Origin: Aquitalea aquatica
Lineage (GTDB): Bacteria > Pseudomonadota > Gammaproteobacteria > Burkholderiales > Chromobacteriaceae
Length of the DNA: 64,000 nt
NCBI RefSeq assembly: GCF_013911085.1
Contig: NZ_JACERN010000042.1
Location: forward strand, 124,001-188,000
Direction of reading: 5' to 3'
The translations under genes were made by a program, and so were the position numbers. Below are positions 17,787 to 26,856 of this stretch, one piece after another; within the stretch, counting starts at the first letter, position 1, and each line of letters starts with the position of its first letter. A model generated the notes under the pieces. The model did not search any database. It saw nothing but the letters and a program-made list of their open reading frames with translations, and was not told the DNA's origin.

Positions 17787-18887
17787 TTACTGCCAGTGGG
17801 TGCCGGTTAATGTCTTGAGCAGCTCCACAATGCGCGGTCGGCTGGGGTGGTAGCCGATGAACACCAACTGCGCCTGCCATGGCGTAGCGCTGTCCGGCTC
17901 CTGTTGCAGTTGCACGCGCTGGCGTACTGCTTGCAGCGTCAGCCGGCCCTCGCCATCGGCACTGGCTGCATGGCCCTTGATGCGCAGCAGCGCTTCTTCG
18001 CGGGCAATGGTCTCGATGGCACTCAGCAGCCGGGCCGGGTCTTGCACGTCCTTGCTGCGAATCAAAAACGACTGCCAGCCCGGGTCCTGCTCGTGAAAAT
18101 GCTTGTGCGTGGCCAGACCGTGGCTGTGGGCAGCCAGTCCGCCGTGGCTGTGACCGTCCAGCAGCGCCTGGTTGGCCAGCGGGCGCAGATTCAGTGGCAA
18201 GCTGGAGACCGGGCCGTAATGGCGGTGGCCGCTGCCGCTGACTTCGTGCAGATGCAGGCCCAGCGTCAGCCGGGTGTCCAGTTTTGCCTGATAGGCCAGC
18301 TCGATGAAGCGGATGGACGAGGCCAGCTGGCGCACTGTGCTTTCCGCTTGCAGCATGGCGTCGTCGTCAAGCTGGTCTATCTTGTTCAGCACCACGATGT
18401 CGGCGTTTTCCAGCTGCTGACGGAACAGGCTGGCCACCGCGTCGTCCTGCTGGCCGTGGCCGCTGTCAAAATCGCCCGCCAGCAGCAGCGGGGTGTCCAC
18501 TACCGCCAGCGTGGCATCCAGCACAAAGCGCTCGGCCAGCTCAGGGCCTTGCAGCTGCTCCATTACCGCGCTGGGCAGGGCCAGCCCGGAGGTTTCGATC
18601 AGCACATGGTCGATCTGCTGGCGGCGCTGCCACAAGGCCAGCATGGTGGGCAGGAAGTGTTCGTCGTCGTCGTAGGCCACCAGGCCATTGGCCAGATCGT
18701 GAATCTCCACCCCGGCCTTGTCGTCCGTGCGCAGGATGGTGCCGTCGATGGACACCTCACCAAACTCGTTGACCAGAATGGCCAGCCGCCGTTGTTTGCT
18801 GTCGCGGATCAGATTGGACAGCAGGGTGGTTTTGCCCGCGCCCAGAAAACCGGTGAGCACGGTGACCGGAATGCGCGGGCTGCTCAT
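17787..18887 (-). CDS. cobW: CobW-type metal-chaperone GTPase lacking the CxCC motif
   Basis: The 366-residue G3E GTPase has Walker A GFLGAGKTT at 13-21 and the ILVNEFGEV switch at about 38-45. Its C-terminal CobW domain ends near residue 360. A His-rich stretch (about 246-266, HSHGGLAAHSHG and more) could bind metal. CobW is thought to deliver Co(II) for corrin insertion. COG0523 members normally have NGCxCC after the switch; here residues 67-72 read NGLVAY, so the metal-binding cysteines are absent. The gene lies between cobJ-cobK (four-base overlap) and cobO, which supports the CobW identity despite this loss. Confidence 0.88.
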   Translation of the reverse strand: MSSPRIPVTVLTGFLGAGKTTLLSNLIRDSKQRRLAILVNEFGEVSIDGTILRTDDKAGVEIHDLANGLVAYDDDEHFLPTMLALWQRRQQIDHVLIETSGLALPSAVMEQLQGPELAERFVLDATLAVVDTPLLLAGDFDSGHGQQDDAVASLFRQQLENADIVVLNKIDQLDDDAMLQAESTVRQLASSIRFIELAYQAKLDTRLTLGLHLHEVSGSGHRHYGPVSSLPLNLRPLANQALLDGHSHGGLAAHSHGLATHKHFHEQDPGWQSFLIRSKDVQDPARLLSAIETIAREEALLRIKGHAASADGEGRLTLQAVRQRVQLQQEPDSATPWQAQLVFIGYHPSRPRIVELLKTLTGTHWQ

Positions 18888-20422
18888 GCCAGTTGCTCCA
18901 GTGCGGCCTGCAGGCTGGCAAAGTCGGCAAAGCTGGCCGGGTAGTCCAGCTGTGGACGGTCTACCACGATAAAGGGAATGCCCAGTGCAGCTGCCGCTGC
19001 CGCTTTTGCACCATAGCCACCGGCGTCACCCGACTGCTTGCTGATGACGCAGTTGATCTGCCAGTCGCGCCACAGGGTTTCATTGGCCGCCTGCGAGAAC
19101 GGGCCTTGCATGGCACATAAGCGGGAACGTGGAATGCCCAGGTCGATGGCGCGTTGCAGGTGTTGCGGGTCCGGTGCCAGTCGTACAAACCATTGCTTGT
19201 CGGCCGCACCCTCGGCCTGCACGAAGCTGGCCAGCTCCTTGCTGCCGGTGGCCAGGAAAATGCGCTGGCCGTGCTGCATCGCCAGCTTGGCTGCTGCGGC
19301 CATGCTGCTGCAGTGAATAGCCGGGTGCTGGTCGACAGCGCTGGGGCGCTCGTAGCGCAGATAGGGCAGGGCCAGCTCGCGTGCCAGCGCCATCAGCTGT
19401 TGCGACATTTCGGTGGCATAGGGGTGAGTGGCATCCACGATGCAGCGTGCCTGGCTTCGTTGCAGCAGCTCGCGGCGACGCTCCACACCCAGCCGCCCGC
19501 TGATGCTGGTGAGGCCGGGGCTGTCGGCGGCGACGATTTCGGCACCGTAGTCGCTGGCCGTGCTGACAATCACCGGCTTGCCGCCTGCCGCCAGCTGGCG
19601 CGCCAGCGCATTGCCGTCGCTGGTGCCAGCAAATACCCAGGCAGCGGTGCTGGGCAGGCTGTCGGCGGTAATGGTATCGGCGGTGTTCTGCCAGTTGAAG
19701 TAGCCGCGCGGGGTGAACATCCAGTTGCGCTTGCGGCGGGTGAAGCGGTTGCCGATCACCAGCGAGGTGAGCATGTTGAACTGGCGGGTGCGCAGCTCGG
19801 CCAGCGTGACGATTTCCACCGTCTGACCTTCGCGGTAGGCATTGTGCACGATGCCGCACAGGGTTTCCGGCCGCTTGTGTTCCAGCATGATGTCCAGAAT
19901 GCGGTACACGCCTTCCTGCCGCTGTTTGCTTTGCACGTTGTAAAACACCACGGCCAGATCCGCCTCTGCAATATGGCGGGCGCGGCTTTCAATCCACTCC
20001 CAGGGACACAGCAGGTCGGACAGGCTGAGGGTGGCAAAGTCGTGCGACAGCGGCGCGCCCAGCAGCGAGGCGCAGGCATTGGCCGAGGTGATGCCGGGGA
20101 TCAGCTGTACGTCGAAGGTGTCGTCTTCGCGCATGTCTTCGTAGGCCAGCGTGGCCATGGCGTAAATGCCGATGTCGCCGCTGGAAATCAGCGCCACCGT
20201 TTTGCCGGCGCGGGCTTCGGCCAGTGCCAGCTGGGCGCGGTCGCGTTCCTGGGTCAGCGGCAGGGTGCGGATATCCTTGCCGGCAATCCACGGCTGGATC
20301 CAGGTGAGGTAAAGGTCGTAGGCGACGATGACGTCGCTGGCGGCCAGCGCTTGTTCCACCATGGGCGGGATCAGTTCGCGGCTGCCGGGGCCGACGGAGA
20401 CAAGGTAGAGTTTGCCGGTCAT
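18884..20422 (-). CDS. cobJ-cobK: CobJ-CobK fusion: precorrin-3B C17-methyltransferase / precorrin-6A reductase
   Basis: Starting at ATG 20422 (an open frame reaches 20503 but has no family match), the protein has 512 residues. The N-terminal half (about 1-250) is a SAM-dependent tetrapyrrole methyltransferase of CobJ/CbiH type: LYLVSVGPGSRELI, then SSGDIGIYAMA and PGITSANACASLLGAPL. It contracts the corrin ring and methylates C17. The C-terminal half (about 260-512) is CobK/CbiJ: VFAGTSDGNALARQLA, ATHPYATEMSQQLMALA. It reduces precorrin-6A with NADPH. Two separate steps are joined in one chain. It is the first gene of the downstream B12 group, after a 649-base gap. Confidence 0.92.
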   Translation of the reverse strand: MTGKLYLVSVGPGSRELIPPMVEQALAASDVIVAYDLYLTWIQPWIAGKDIRTLPLTQERDRAQLALAEARAGKTVALISSGDIGIYAMATLAYEDMREDDTFDVQLIPGITSANACASLLGAPLSHDFATLSLSDLLCPWEWIESRARHIAEADLAVVFYNVQSKQRQEGVYRILDIMLEHKRPETLCGIVHNAYREGQTVEIVTLAELRTRQFNMLTSLVIGNRFTRRKRNWMFTPRGYFNWQNTADTITADSLPSTAAWVFAGTSDGNALARQLAAGGKPVIVSTASDYGAEIVAADSPGLTSISGRLGVERRRELLQRSQARCIVDATHPYATEMSQQLMALARELALPYLRYERPSAVDQHPAIHCSSMAAAAKLAMQHGQRIFLATGSKELASFVQAEGAADKQWFVRLAPDPQHLQRAIDLGIPRSRLCAMQGPFSQAANETLWRDWQINCVISKQSGDAGGYGAKAAAAAALGIPFIVVDRPQLDYPASFADFASLQAALEQLA

Positions 20423-20586
20423 TGTTTTGTGCTTTCTGCTGCGTGCAGGCGGGGCCTGCCAAAAGTTTGTCTGGGCAATGCGTGGTGCGCATTGCGGATG
20501 CAAAGCCTGTTTTTACTTGGTAATGGCAAGCCGATTTTCATCCAGCCCCACTACGTTTAACTTCGCGGGTCTCGCCCCGCCGTCGA

Positions 20587-20622
20587 GGTACTTTGCTTTT
20601 GCTTCGCCAAAAGAAAGTACCC
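20587..20622. repeat. Imperfect hairpin repeat of a widespread intergenic type
   Basis: GGTACTTTGCTTTTG and CAAAAGAAAGTACC form a long stem with one bulged base around a TTCGC loop. From memory, very similar GTACTTTCTTTTGGCGAAGC-like sequences are common between genes in many proteobacteria. It is therefore probably a dispersed palindromic repeat; this would need a genome search to confirm. Confidence 0.6.
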
Positions 20623-20980
20623 AAAGAAAAGGCGAGCCGCAGCGCGTCGAATTCCCGCCCCAGCTGCACCGCTCAGGGCGCGGCCGGAACTTGCGGCGCG
20701 CTAACGTCGCGCCGCTTCAGACAGCCGACCGCTTAAGACCCTGGGCGGCACGTCTGCGTCGGCTCTCGCTGACGGGGCTAGGGCTGCGTTGGAGTTGTTA
20801 TTTCAACTTGCCAACAGCTGCGATTACATAACTGCTTCTATGGCTGCTTTGGCGTTCTCGGAAAACCAAGCCTCTAGCAACATCATTTACCTTTCAAAAA
20901 TCATCCACCGCACCAACGCGCCCACTGGGCCCTGTCGGGCAGCCGCAGGCCATGCTTGTGGGGTGGCCTTGGAGGTGAAG

Positions 20981-21004
20981 GAGGGCTTGGCCAGGCAAGC
21001 CCTC
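20981..21004. terminator. Hairpin downstream of cbiG operon
   Basis: GAGGGCTTG (20981-20989) pairs perfectly with CAAGCCCTC (20996-21004) around GCCAGG. It lies 68 bases past the cbiG stop. There is a T-run only on the plus-strand side, so termination of the minus-strand operon is uncertain. Confidence 0.35.
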
Positions 21005-21071
21005 TTTCCCGTCCGCCGCGCGGAAGCGGCACTTAAATCATCATCCGCGTCAGCGGATACAAAGCATTCTT

Positions 21072-21830
21072 TCACTCCATTACAGCTAAAAAACCATCCT
21101 CCACCACCGCCACCGTCACCCCCTCACACGCCATCTTCGGCAGCAGCAGCCGCCCGCGCGGGCTGGCAATCAGCGCGCAGGGTTCGCATACCCCGTCCAC
21201 GCCCACATTCTGCTGTACCCAGGCGGAGGGCTGGTCGGTCCAGCCACGGGCGGCCACGTCGGCACGGGCAATCACCCGCAAGGGCAGGTCGTGGCGGGCG
21301 CAGAACTCCAGCAGGCCTGCTTCATCGGCCTTCAGGTCGATGGTGGCTACCTCGCGCACTTCGCTGAGGCTGCGTCCAGCCAGTGCCTGCAACACAGCCT
21401 GTTCGATGGCGTCGGCGCTTTTGCCACGGCGGCAGCCTATGCCCAGCGTCAGCGGCTTGAGTGCTTCGGTTGCCGTGGTGATGGCCGGAGTGGCAGCGGT
21501 GAGGCGGGCGACGTGGTAGGCCAGCGCATTGGCACCACCTTCGTGGCCGGACAGCAGCGGGATGGCAAAGCGCGCGGCTTCGTCCAGCACCACCACCGCC
21601 GGGTCGGTGAGTTTGCTTTGTGGCAGGCCATCCAGATAGCGCACGGCAATGCCGCTGGCCATCAGCAATACCCATTGGCGGTGCTGGTGGAAAACGGCGG
21701 CAAACTGCTGGCGTGCGTTGTCATCCGGCTGCTGCCAGGGTTGGTAGACGGTGGCGTCCAGCGCGGCGGCCAGTTGCCGCGCCAGCGGCAGGGCCGATTC
21801 GCGCACGGTCCAGATGGCGGTGTGGCTCAC
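21072..21830 (-). CDS. cbiG: Cobalt-precorrin-5A hydrolase CbiG
   Basis: The 252-residue protein has the CbiG core LSGHEGGANALAYHVA at about residue 93 and ASGIAVRYLDG at 58-68. The C-terminal CobE/CbiG-C part is seen as LGIGCRRGKSADAIEQAVLQAL. It opens the delta-lactone of cobalt-precorrin-5A and releases acetaldehyde, an anaerobic-route reaction. It is shorter than the roughly 350-residue Salmonella enzyme, as the middle linker is brief. Last gene of the riboswitch-led operon, overlapping cbiF as ATGA. Confidence 0.9.
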   Translation of the reverse strand: MSHTAIWTVRESALPLARQLAAALDATVYQPWQQPDDNARQQFAAVFHQHRQWVLLMASGIAVRYLDGLPQSKLTDPAVVVLDEAARFAIPLLSGHEGGANALAYHVARLTAATPAITTATEALKPLTLGIGCRRGKSADAIEQAVLQALAGRSLSEVREVATIDLKADEAGLLEFCARHDLPLRVIARADVAARGWTDQPSAWVQQNVGVDGVCEPCALIASPRGRLLLPKMACEGVTVAVVEDGFLAVME

Positions 21831-22666
21831 GAGGCTTCCTGCTCCGGGTCCTGCTCCGATTGTTCCGCCAGTTCCGGCTTGCGTTTGCTCGGGCGCGGGG
21901 TTTTGCGGTCGCTGCCATCACGGAAAATATGAGTGAAACCAGCCGCGTACAGGCTGGATTCCACCCCGCCTTCGCGCGACAGCGCCGCACCCACCAGCAA
22001 CAGGGTGGTGAGCAACCAGTCTTTCTGTTTCACCTCTTCCAGCAGCCTGCCCAGCGTGCTGCGGTGGATAGACTGGTCCGGCCAGCTGGCGCGGCGCACC
22101 AGTGCCACCGGGGTATCCGGCGGGTAGTGCAGCAGCAGGTCGGCCACGGTGTATTTCAGCCGTTGGCCGGACAGGAAGATGCACATGGTGGCCTGGTGTT
22201 CGGCAAAGCGGGCGATGGATTCCAGCTCCGGCACCGCGCTGGCACGGCCGGAGACGCGGGTGAGGATAATGGATTGCGAGATGGCCGGGCGGGTCAGCTC
22301 GCTGCCCAGTGCGGCTGCGGCAGCGGTGAAGGAGGACACGCCGGGGACGATTTCATATTCAATACCCAGTGCTTCCAGCCGGCGCATTTGTTCGGCAGTG
22401 GCGCCGTAGATGGCCGGGTCGCCGGAGTGCAGCCGCGCCACGTCGATATTGGCGGCCTGGGCGCGGCGGTAGCAGTCTTCCTGCTGGTCCAGCGACAGTT
22501 CGGCGGTGTCCAGAATCTCCGCCCCCGCGCTGCAATGTTGCAGCATGTCGGTGGGTACCAGCGAACCGGCGTACAGCACCATGCCGCAACTACCCAGCAG
22601 GCGCGCGCCGCGCAGGGTGATCAGGTCGGCGGCACCGGGGCCGGCACCAATGAAATAGACTTTCAT
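21827..22666 (-). CDS. cbiF: Precorrin-4 C11-methyltransferase (CobM/CbiF)
   Basis: The 279-residue protein starts MKVYFIGAGPGAADLITLRG, the GxGPGxxDLxTxR motif of tetrapyrrole methyltransferases. It continues with YAGSLV and RLHSGDPAIYGA, both typical of CobM/CbiF. It methylates C11 of (cobalt-)precorrin-4. Residues about 255-279 form a charged tail rich in Lys, Glu and Gln that is not part of the catalytic fold. It is coupled to cbiL and cbiG by ATGA overlaps. Confidence 0.93.
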   Translation of the reverse strand: MKVYFIGAGPGAADLITLRGARLLGSCGMVLYAGSLVPTDMLQHCSAGAEILDTAELSLDQQEDCYRRAQAANIDVARLHSGDPAIYGATAEQMRRLEALGIEYEIVPGVSSFTAAAAALGSELTRPAISQSIILTRVSGRASAVPELESIARFAEHQATMCIFLSGQRLKYTVADLLLHYPPDTPVALVRRASWPDQSIHRSTLGRLLEEVKQKDWLLTTLLLVGAALSREGGVESSLYAAGFTHIFRDGSDRKTPRPSKRKPELAEQSEQDPEQEAS

Positions 22667-23394
22667 GAATGACGTTTCTCTCTCGCCTGACGGCGGATCA
22701 GCATGGTGGCCAGATAACCGCTGGCCGAGGCGTCCAGCTGGCTGACATCCGGACAGAGGATTTCATCGGACAGGCCGATGCGGCGGGCGAAGGCGCAATA
22801 CTGGGCAATGCCCAGCCGCGCCAGCAGGGCCAGCACGTCCGGCAGACGCTGGCCGATTTTCATCAGCACCACGATGTCATGGCTGGCGATGTCCGCTTCC
22901 AGCGCGGCCATATCGTCCGGGCAGGGCAGAATCAGCATGCGTTCCTTGCCTTCACCCAGCGGCCAGGACAGCGCCGAGGCGGTGGCGGCAAAGCTGGTAA
23001 CACCGGGAAAAGTGGTGTGGGCCAGGCCGGGCAGGCGTTCGCGCAGCGCGGCCAGCAGATAGCCGTAGGTGGAGTAGGTCATGCTGTCGCCGATGGTGAG
23101 ATAGGCCACGTTATGGCCTTGCTCCAGCTCGGCAGCCACGCTGGCGGCCAGCGTGGCGTAGTGGTCGGCCAGCAGGCTGCGGTCCGGGTCCATGATGAAT
23201 TCCACGTCACGGAATTTGCTGGCGTCGACGGGCAGGCCGGCCAGACATTGCTGTGCCACCGATTGCTCGCTGCCGCGCGCGCGCGGCAGGTAGATGATGT
23301 CGGCCTGCTGCAATGCCTGCAGCGCAGCCACCGGTATCAGCCCGGCCTGGCCCGGGCCTACGCCCACGCCAATGAAATGTCCCAGTTCACTCAT
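22663..23394 (-). CDS. cbiL: Precorrin-2 C20-methyltransferase (CobI/CbiL)
   Basis: The 243-residue protein begins FIGVGVGPGQAGLIPVAAL, a tetrapyrrole-methylase nucleotide loop. It carries LPRARGSEQS and LTIGDSMTYSTYGYL, segments diagnostic for the C20 methyltransferase. It methylates C20 of precorrin-2 or cobalt-precorrin-2. It overlaps cbiD by eight bases and cbiF by four. Confidence 0.92.
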   Translation of the reverse strand: MSELGHFIGVGVGPGQAGLIPVAALQALQQADIIYLPRARGSEQSVAQQCLAGLPVDASKFRDVEFIMDPDRSLLADHYATLAASVAAELEQGHNVAYLTIGDSMTYSTYGYLLAALRERLPGLAHTTFPGVTSFAATASALSWPLGEGKERMLILPCPDDMAALEADIASHDIVVLMKIGQRLPDVLALLARLGIAQYCAFARRIGLSDEILCPDVSQLDASASGYLATMLIRRQAREKRHS

Positions 23395-24541
23395 GTGTGT
23401 CTCCGGCGGCTGCGCCCAGCGGCGTGCCGTCCATGCTGAACAGCCGCACTGCCACGCGGCGGGCGCTGGGCAGTCGGCTGTGCATGCGGGTGGATACCCG
23501 CTGTTCTATCTCCATCCAGAAGGCTTGCGCCTGCGGATGGCCTTGCAATATCTGCACGATGTTTTCCACCGTATTGGCCTGGCGGATGGCCTGTACCAGC
23601 TCCATGCTCAGGCCCAGTTCCTGCGCCAGTTGTGCCACATCGCCCATGGCCATGCCGCTTTTGCCTGAGTGGGTGTCCCATACTGTGGGGTCCAGCAGCT
23701 TGGCCAGCTTGCCGGGGTGGCCCAGCACCCACAGCGTGTCCAGCTCGCGGCCTTGTTCCTGCAGGATGGCCTCGGCCTGTTCCAGCGAGCTGCCGACAAA
23801 GTTGGCAATCTGCACCACCTGTTTTTTCGGCAGGCCCAGCACGTCGGCGGCATAGCCACGGCCTATCTTGCCGGGGGTGAAGGCGATGGCGGCAGGCAAA
23901 TCACCCAGCGCCACGCGGATATACACTTCGATGGAGGCCATCCACGCGGCCAGTGACATCGGCTCGACAATGCCACTGGTGCCGAGGATGGAAATGCCGC
24001 CGACGATGCCCAGCATCGGGTTGAAAGTGCGCTTGGCAATGCGCCCGCCCTCCACGCAGCCGATGGCCAGATCAAAACCGGGGTCGGCACGGCCAGCCAG
24101 CACCTCGGCCACCGCCCACTGCATCATCTGCCGTGGTACCGGGTTGATGGCCGGTTCGCCCGGTGGAATGCGCAGGCCGGGCAGGGTGACCGTGCCCACG
24201 CCTTCGGCAGCGATAAAGCGCAGCTGGCCGCTGCCATTGCGCCGTACCTGGGCAAAGATGGTGGCACCGTGGGTGTTGTCCGGGTCATCGCCACCGTCTT
24301 TCAGCACTTCGGCGCACGCAGTGTGTTCATCCAGCAGGTCCACCGCCTGGATGGGTACGCTGAGGTAGTAGTCCGGGTCGGGCAGGCTGATGTCCACTTC
24401 ACTGGCGCGCACCCCGTCCAGCAGGCAGGCCAGCGCGGCTTTTACTGCCGCCGTGGCACAGCTGCCGGTGGTGCGACCACGGCGCAGGCCGTTGGGGGCC
24501 GGCACCGTCAGGTCGTAGGGGACGCGCCGTTCGTGGCTCAT
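23387..24541 (-). CDS. cbiD: Cobalt-precorrin-5B C1-methyltransferase CbiD
   Basis: The 384-residue protein has the CbiD opening [19 protein letters not shown] and later [24 protein letters not shown]. CbiD methylates C1 in the anaerobic route, where CobF does so in the aerobic route; no CobF is present in the window. Length matches the family. It overlaps the cbiX-cbiC gene as ATGA. Confidence 0.95.
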   Translation of the reverse strand: MSHERRVPYDLTVPAPNGLRRGRTTGSCATAAVKAALACLLDGVRASEVDISLPDPDYYLSVPIQAVDLLDEHTACAEVLKDGGDDPDNTHGATIFAQVRRNGSGQLRFIAAEGVGTVTLPGLRIPPGEPAINPVPRQMMQWAVAEVLAGRADPGFDLAIGCVEGGRIAKRTFNPMLGIVGGISILGTSGIVEPMSLAAWMASIEVYIRVALGDLPAAIAFTPGKIGRGYAADVLGLPKKQVVQIANFVGSSLEQAEAILQEQGRELDTLWVLGHPGKLAKLLDPTVWDTHSGKSGMAMGDVAQLAQELGLSMELVQAIRQANTVENIVQILQGHPQAQAFWMEIEQRVSTRMHSRLPSARRVAVRLFSMDGTPLGAAAGDTHE

Positions 24542-26109
24542 GCCTCTGGCGCTGCCTGTTGCTGCTGGTAAACATGGCCGATGGCGTCAATCATCAGCGC
24601 ATTGACGATGGTGGCCGCCCACGGCGAGCCGCCACGGGTGCCGCTATTGGTGATGCGCGGCACTTGCAGCAGGCCGCGCAGTGCGTCCTTGCATTCGCGG
24701 GTGCCGACAAAGCCCACCGGCAGGCCCACTACCAGCTGCGGCCGCCAGCCGTGTTCGCGCACCAGCCGCACCAGTTCCATGATGGCGGTGGGCGCGTCGC
24801 CAATGGCGACGATTACGTCATTGCCAAACTTTTCCCAGGCGCGGCGGATGCCGGCAGCGGAGCGCGTGAGGCCGTGGGCCTCGGCCAGCAGATAGGTTTC
24901 CGGGTCGTGCACGCCGCACCAGGTTTCCACTTCCAGCTGTTGCAGCACCGCGCGCTTGAGGCCGGTTTCCACCATGGTGACATCGGTGACGATGCGGCGG
25001 CAGCGCAGCAGGGCGCGCATGCCGATGTCGGCCGCGCCGGGCGAGAAAACCAGCTCGTCCACGCTGCTGAAATCACCGGTGGTGTGTACCAGCCGGTGCA
25101 GCGCGGTGTGCTGTTCTGCCGGAAAGGCCGACCAGTCACGCCCCTCGCGGATGATGCACATGCTTTCCGCCTCGATGGGGTGCGGCACATAGGGCGGCCA
25201 GGCGGGTGTGGCGGCTGGGGTGTTGTCCTTGGCCAGCAGGCCGCGCACCTTGCCGTGATGGCCTTGTTGCGGCGTGCCCACTTGCTGCTCGAAACCGATG
25301 ATCTGCACCCGGTATTTGCACAGCGAGCAGTTCATGCTGGCGCGGCCTTCCACGCCTTCCTGCGCTCGCTCCAGAAACACCTCGGCCACATGCTCGTGCA
25401 CGCCCAGATACGGCGCGGCCAGTACTTCGATGTCCGGGCAGCGCGCGGCCAGATCGTCCACCGAGCCGTAAATGCGTTTGACCAGCACGCCATCGAACAG
25501 GAAGTAAGGCAGCACCACGATGCGCTCAAAGCCCAGCAGGCTGGCCGCTTTCAGGCCATCGGCCACCAGCGGGCGGGCGGTGCCGGAATAGCAGACAAAG
25601 GACGCGCCAAAGCCCATGCCTTCTTCCAGCATGCGGGTGAGTTTGGCGATTTCCGAGTTGGCGTCCGGGTCGGTAGTGCCACGGCCCACCACCACCAGAC
25701 AGCTGTCGCCACGCGCCACGGTGCGCGGCGAGCGGGCTTCGGCCTCGATGATGCGCAGGCGGCACAGCTCCAGCAGGCGCGGGTGCAAGTCCATCGCCGC
25801 GCCAAAGTGGAAGGCGGTGTCCGGGTGTTCCTGTTGCAGTGCCAGCAGTTCGCTGGGCATGTCGTTCTTGGCATGGGTGGCGGCCAGCAGCACGCCGGGA
25901 GTCATCACCACCGTGTTGGCACCATCGGCAATGGCCTGTGCCACTGCCTGATCGATGGTGGGCGTGGCGAACTCGAGAAAGCCGTGGTAGATGCGGCGCT
26001 GCGGTGCACGCTGGCGCATGATGTCCACCAGCGCCATGAATTCGGCGATGCCGGCGGGGTCGCGGCTGCCGTGGCCGGCCAGCACGATGCTGTAATCCTG
26101 CGTGCTCAT
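24538..26109 (-). CDS. cbiX-cbiC: CbiX-CbiC fusion: sirohydrochlorin cobaltochelatase / precorrin-8X methylmutase
   Basis: From ATG 26109 (the open frame to 26268 has no homology) the protein has 523 residues. The N-terminal half (about 1-290) is a long-form Cbi[12 protein letters not shown] with His13, THAKNDMP with a second His, and a second subdomain with [17 protein letters not shown] at 259-264 fits the MxCxxC motif reported for Fe-S-containing long CbiX. The C-terminal half (about 310-523) is CbiC/Cob[29 protein letters not shown] and [17 protein letters not shown]. It moves the C11 methyl group to C12. CbiX inserts cobalt early, in sirohydrochlorin. The gene overlaps cbiE and cbiD. Confidence 0.92.
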   Translation of the reverse strand: MSTQDYSIVLAGHGSRDPAGIAEFMALVDIMRQRAPQRRIYHGFLEFATPTIDQAVAQAIADGANTVVMTPGVLLAATHAKNDMPSELLALQQEHPDTAFHFGAAMDLHPRLLELCRLRIIEAEARSPRTVARGDSCLVVVGRGTTDPDANSEIAKLTRMLEEGMGFGASFVCYSGTARPLVADGLKAASLLGFERIVVLPYFLFDGVLVKRIYGSVDDLAARCPDIEVLAAPYLGVHEHVAEVFLERAQEGVEGRASMNCSLCKYRVQIIGFEQQVGTPQQGHHGKVRGLLAKDNTPAATPAWPPYVPHPIEAESMCIIREGRDWSAFPAEQHTALHRLVHTTGDFSSVDELVFSPGAADIGMRALLRCRRIVTDVTMVETGLKRAVLQQLEVETWCGVHDPETYLLAEAHGLTRSAAGIRRAWEKFGNDVIVAIGDAPTAIMELVRLVREHGWRPQLVVGLPVGFVGTRECKDALRGLLQVPRITNSGTRGGSPWAATIVNALMIDAIGHVYQQQQAAPEA

Positions 26110-26828
26110 TGCGCCTGCTCCGGCGTGGGCAGATGGCTGGGCTCGATCTGGCTGGCCATCGGCGTTTTGGTGCGGATCAGCATGATGCTCATGTCCGAGC
26201 AGCGGTGTTCGGCGCACTCGGCCAGTGTGCCGTGCCATTCGGCCTCGCCACGGGTGAGGTTTTCCCACACTTCCACCTGCTGGTCGGCCGGAATGCCGTT
26301 TTCCAGCAGGTAGGTGGCGATATGCCAGGGCATGAAGGAGCGGGCTTCGTCCCAGGGACAGGGAATCACGATGGCATTGCGCTGGTCTTGCAGTACATGC
26401 ACCAGATGGCGCTTGAACGGGGTGAGGTCGCCACGGCGGTGGAAGGTGATGAAGGTGGTTTCGTCAAAACACACCTTGGCGCGCGAGGCCAATACCTGGG
26501 CCGAGGACAGGCCGGGCATGGTTTCCACCGGGTGGCCACAGGCGCGCTCCACCCGTTCCAGATACTGGAAGCCGCTGAAGTGAATGTCACCCATGAACAC
26601 CACCACACAGTTCTTGCCGGCGTGGTGCAGCTTGGCCACTTCGTCCAGCTGGGCCACCTGGTCGCGGTAGCCCATCTGGATGACTTGGGCGCTGTCCGGA
26701 ATCAGCGGGCGCACCACGTCGATGACGGCGTTGAAACCGGCCACCACGTCGGCGTTGGCAATGAGCTCGGCCGAGCGGCGTGGCAGGTAACCGATATCGC
26801 CGGGGCCTGCTCCGATGCAGATAATCAT
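26106..26828 (-). CDS. cbiE: Cobalt-precorrin-7 C5-methyltransferase CbiE
   Basis: The 240-residue protein begins [21 protein letters not shown], a tetrapyrrole-methylase motif, and has [16 protein letters not shown] and [15 protein letters not shown] as in CbiE, the N-terminal half of CobL. It methylates C5. The CbiT half, which methylates C15 and decarboxylates, is missing: the protein ends in a short polar tail. CbiT is not encoded elsewhere in the window. A 28-base gap separates it from chlID. Confidence 0.9.
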   Translation of the reverse strand: MIICIGAGPGDIGYLPRRSAELIANADVVAGFNAVIDVVRPLIPDSAQVIQMGYRDQVAQLDEVAKLHHAGKNCVVVFMGDIHFSGFQYLERVERACGHPVETMPGLSSAQVLASRAKVCFDETTFITFHRRGDLTPFKRHLVHVLQDQRNAIVIPCPWDEARSFMPWHIATYLLENGIPADQQVEVWENLTRGEAEWHGTLAECAEHRCSDMSIMLIRTKTPMASQIEPSHLPTPEQAQ

Positions 26829-26856
26829 GTCTGTTCCTTTATGCAGCGCGACGGCA

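Larger units (their letters stand above)
20423..21071. other. 649-base non-coding gap inside the cobalamin locus
   Basis: No frame here looks coding. The gap holds the hairpin repeat at 20587-20622, a purine/pyrimidine-biased tract after it, a stem GAGGGCTTG/CAAGCCCTC at 20981-21004, and a stem ATCCGC/GCGGAT at 21043-21058 just behind the cbiG stop. It separates two groups of minus-strand B12 genes, so read-through may be reduced and cobJ-cobK may have its own promoter. I did not find a B12 riboswitch box in it. Confidence 0.7.

Noticed and set aside
19154-20560. 468-codon plus-strand open frame
   Set aside because: Antisense shadow of the cobJ-cobK fusion.
24559-26313. 584-codon plus-strand open frame
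   Set aside because: Lies fully opposite the cbiX-cbiC gene and has no motif or ribosome-binding site.
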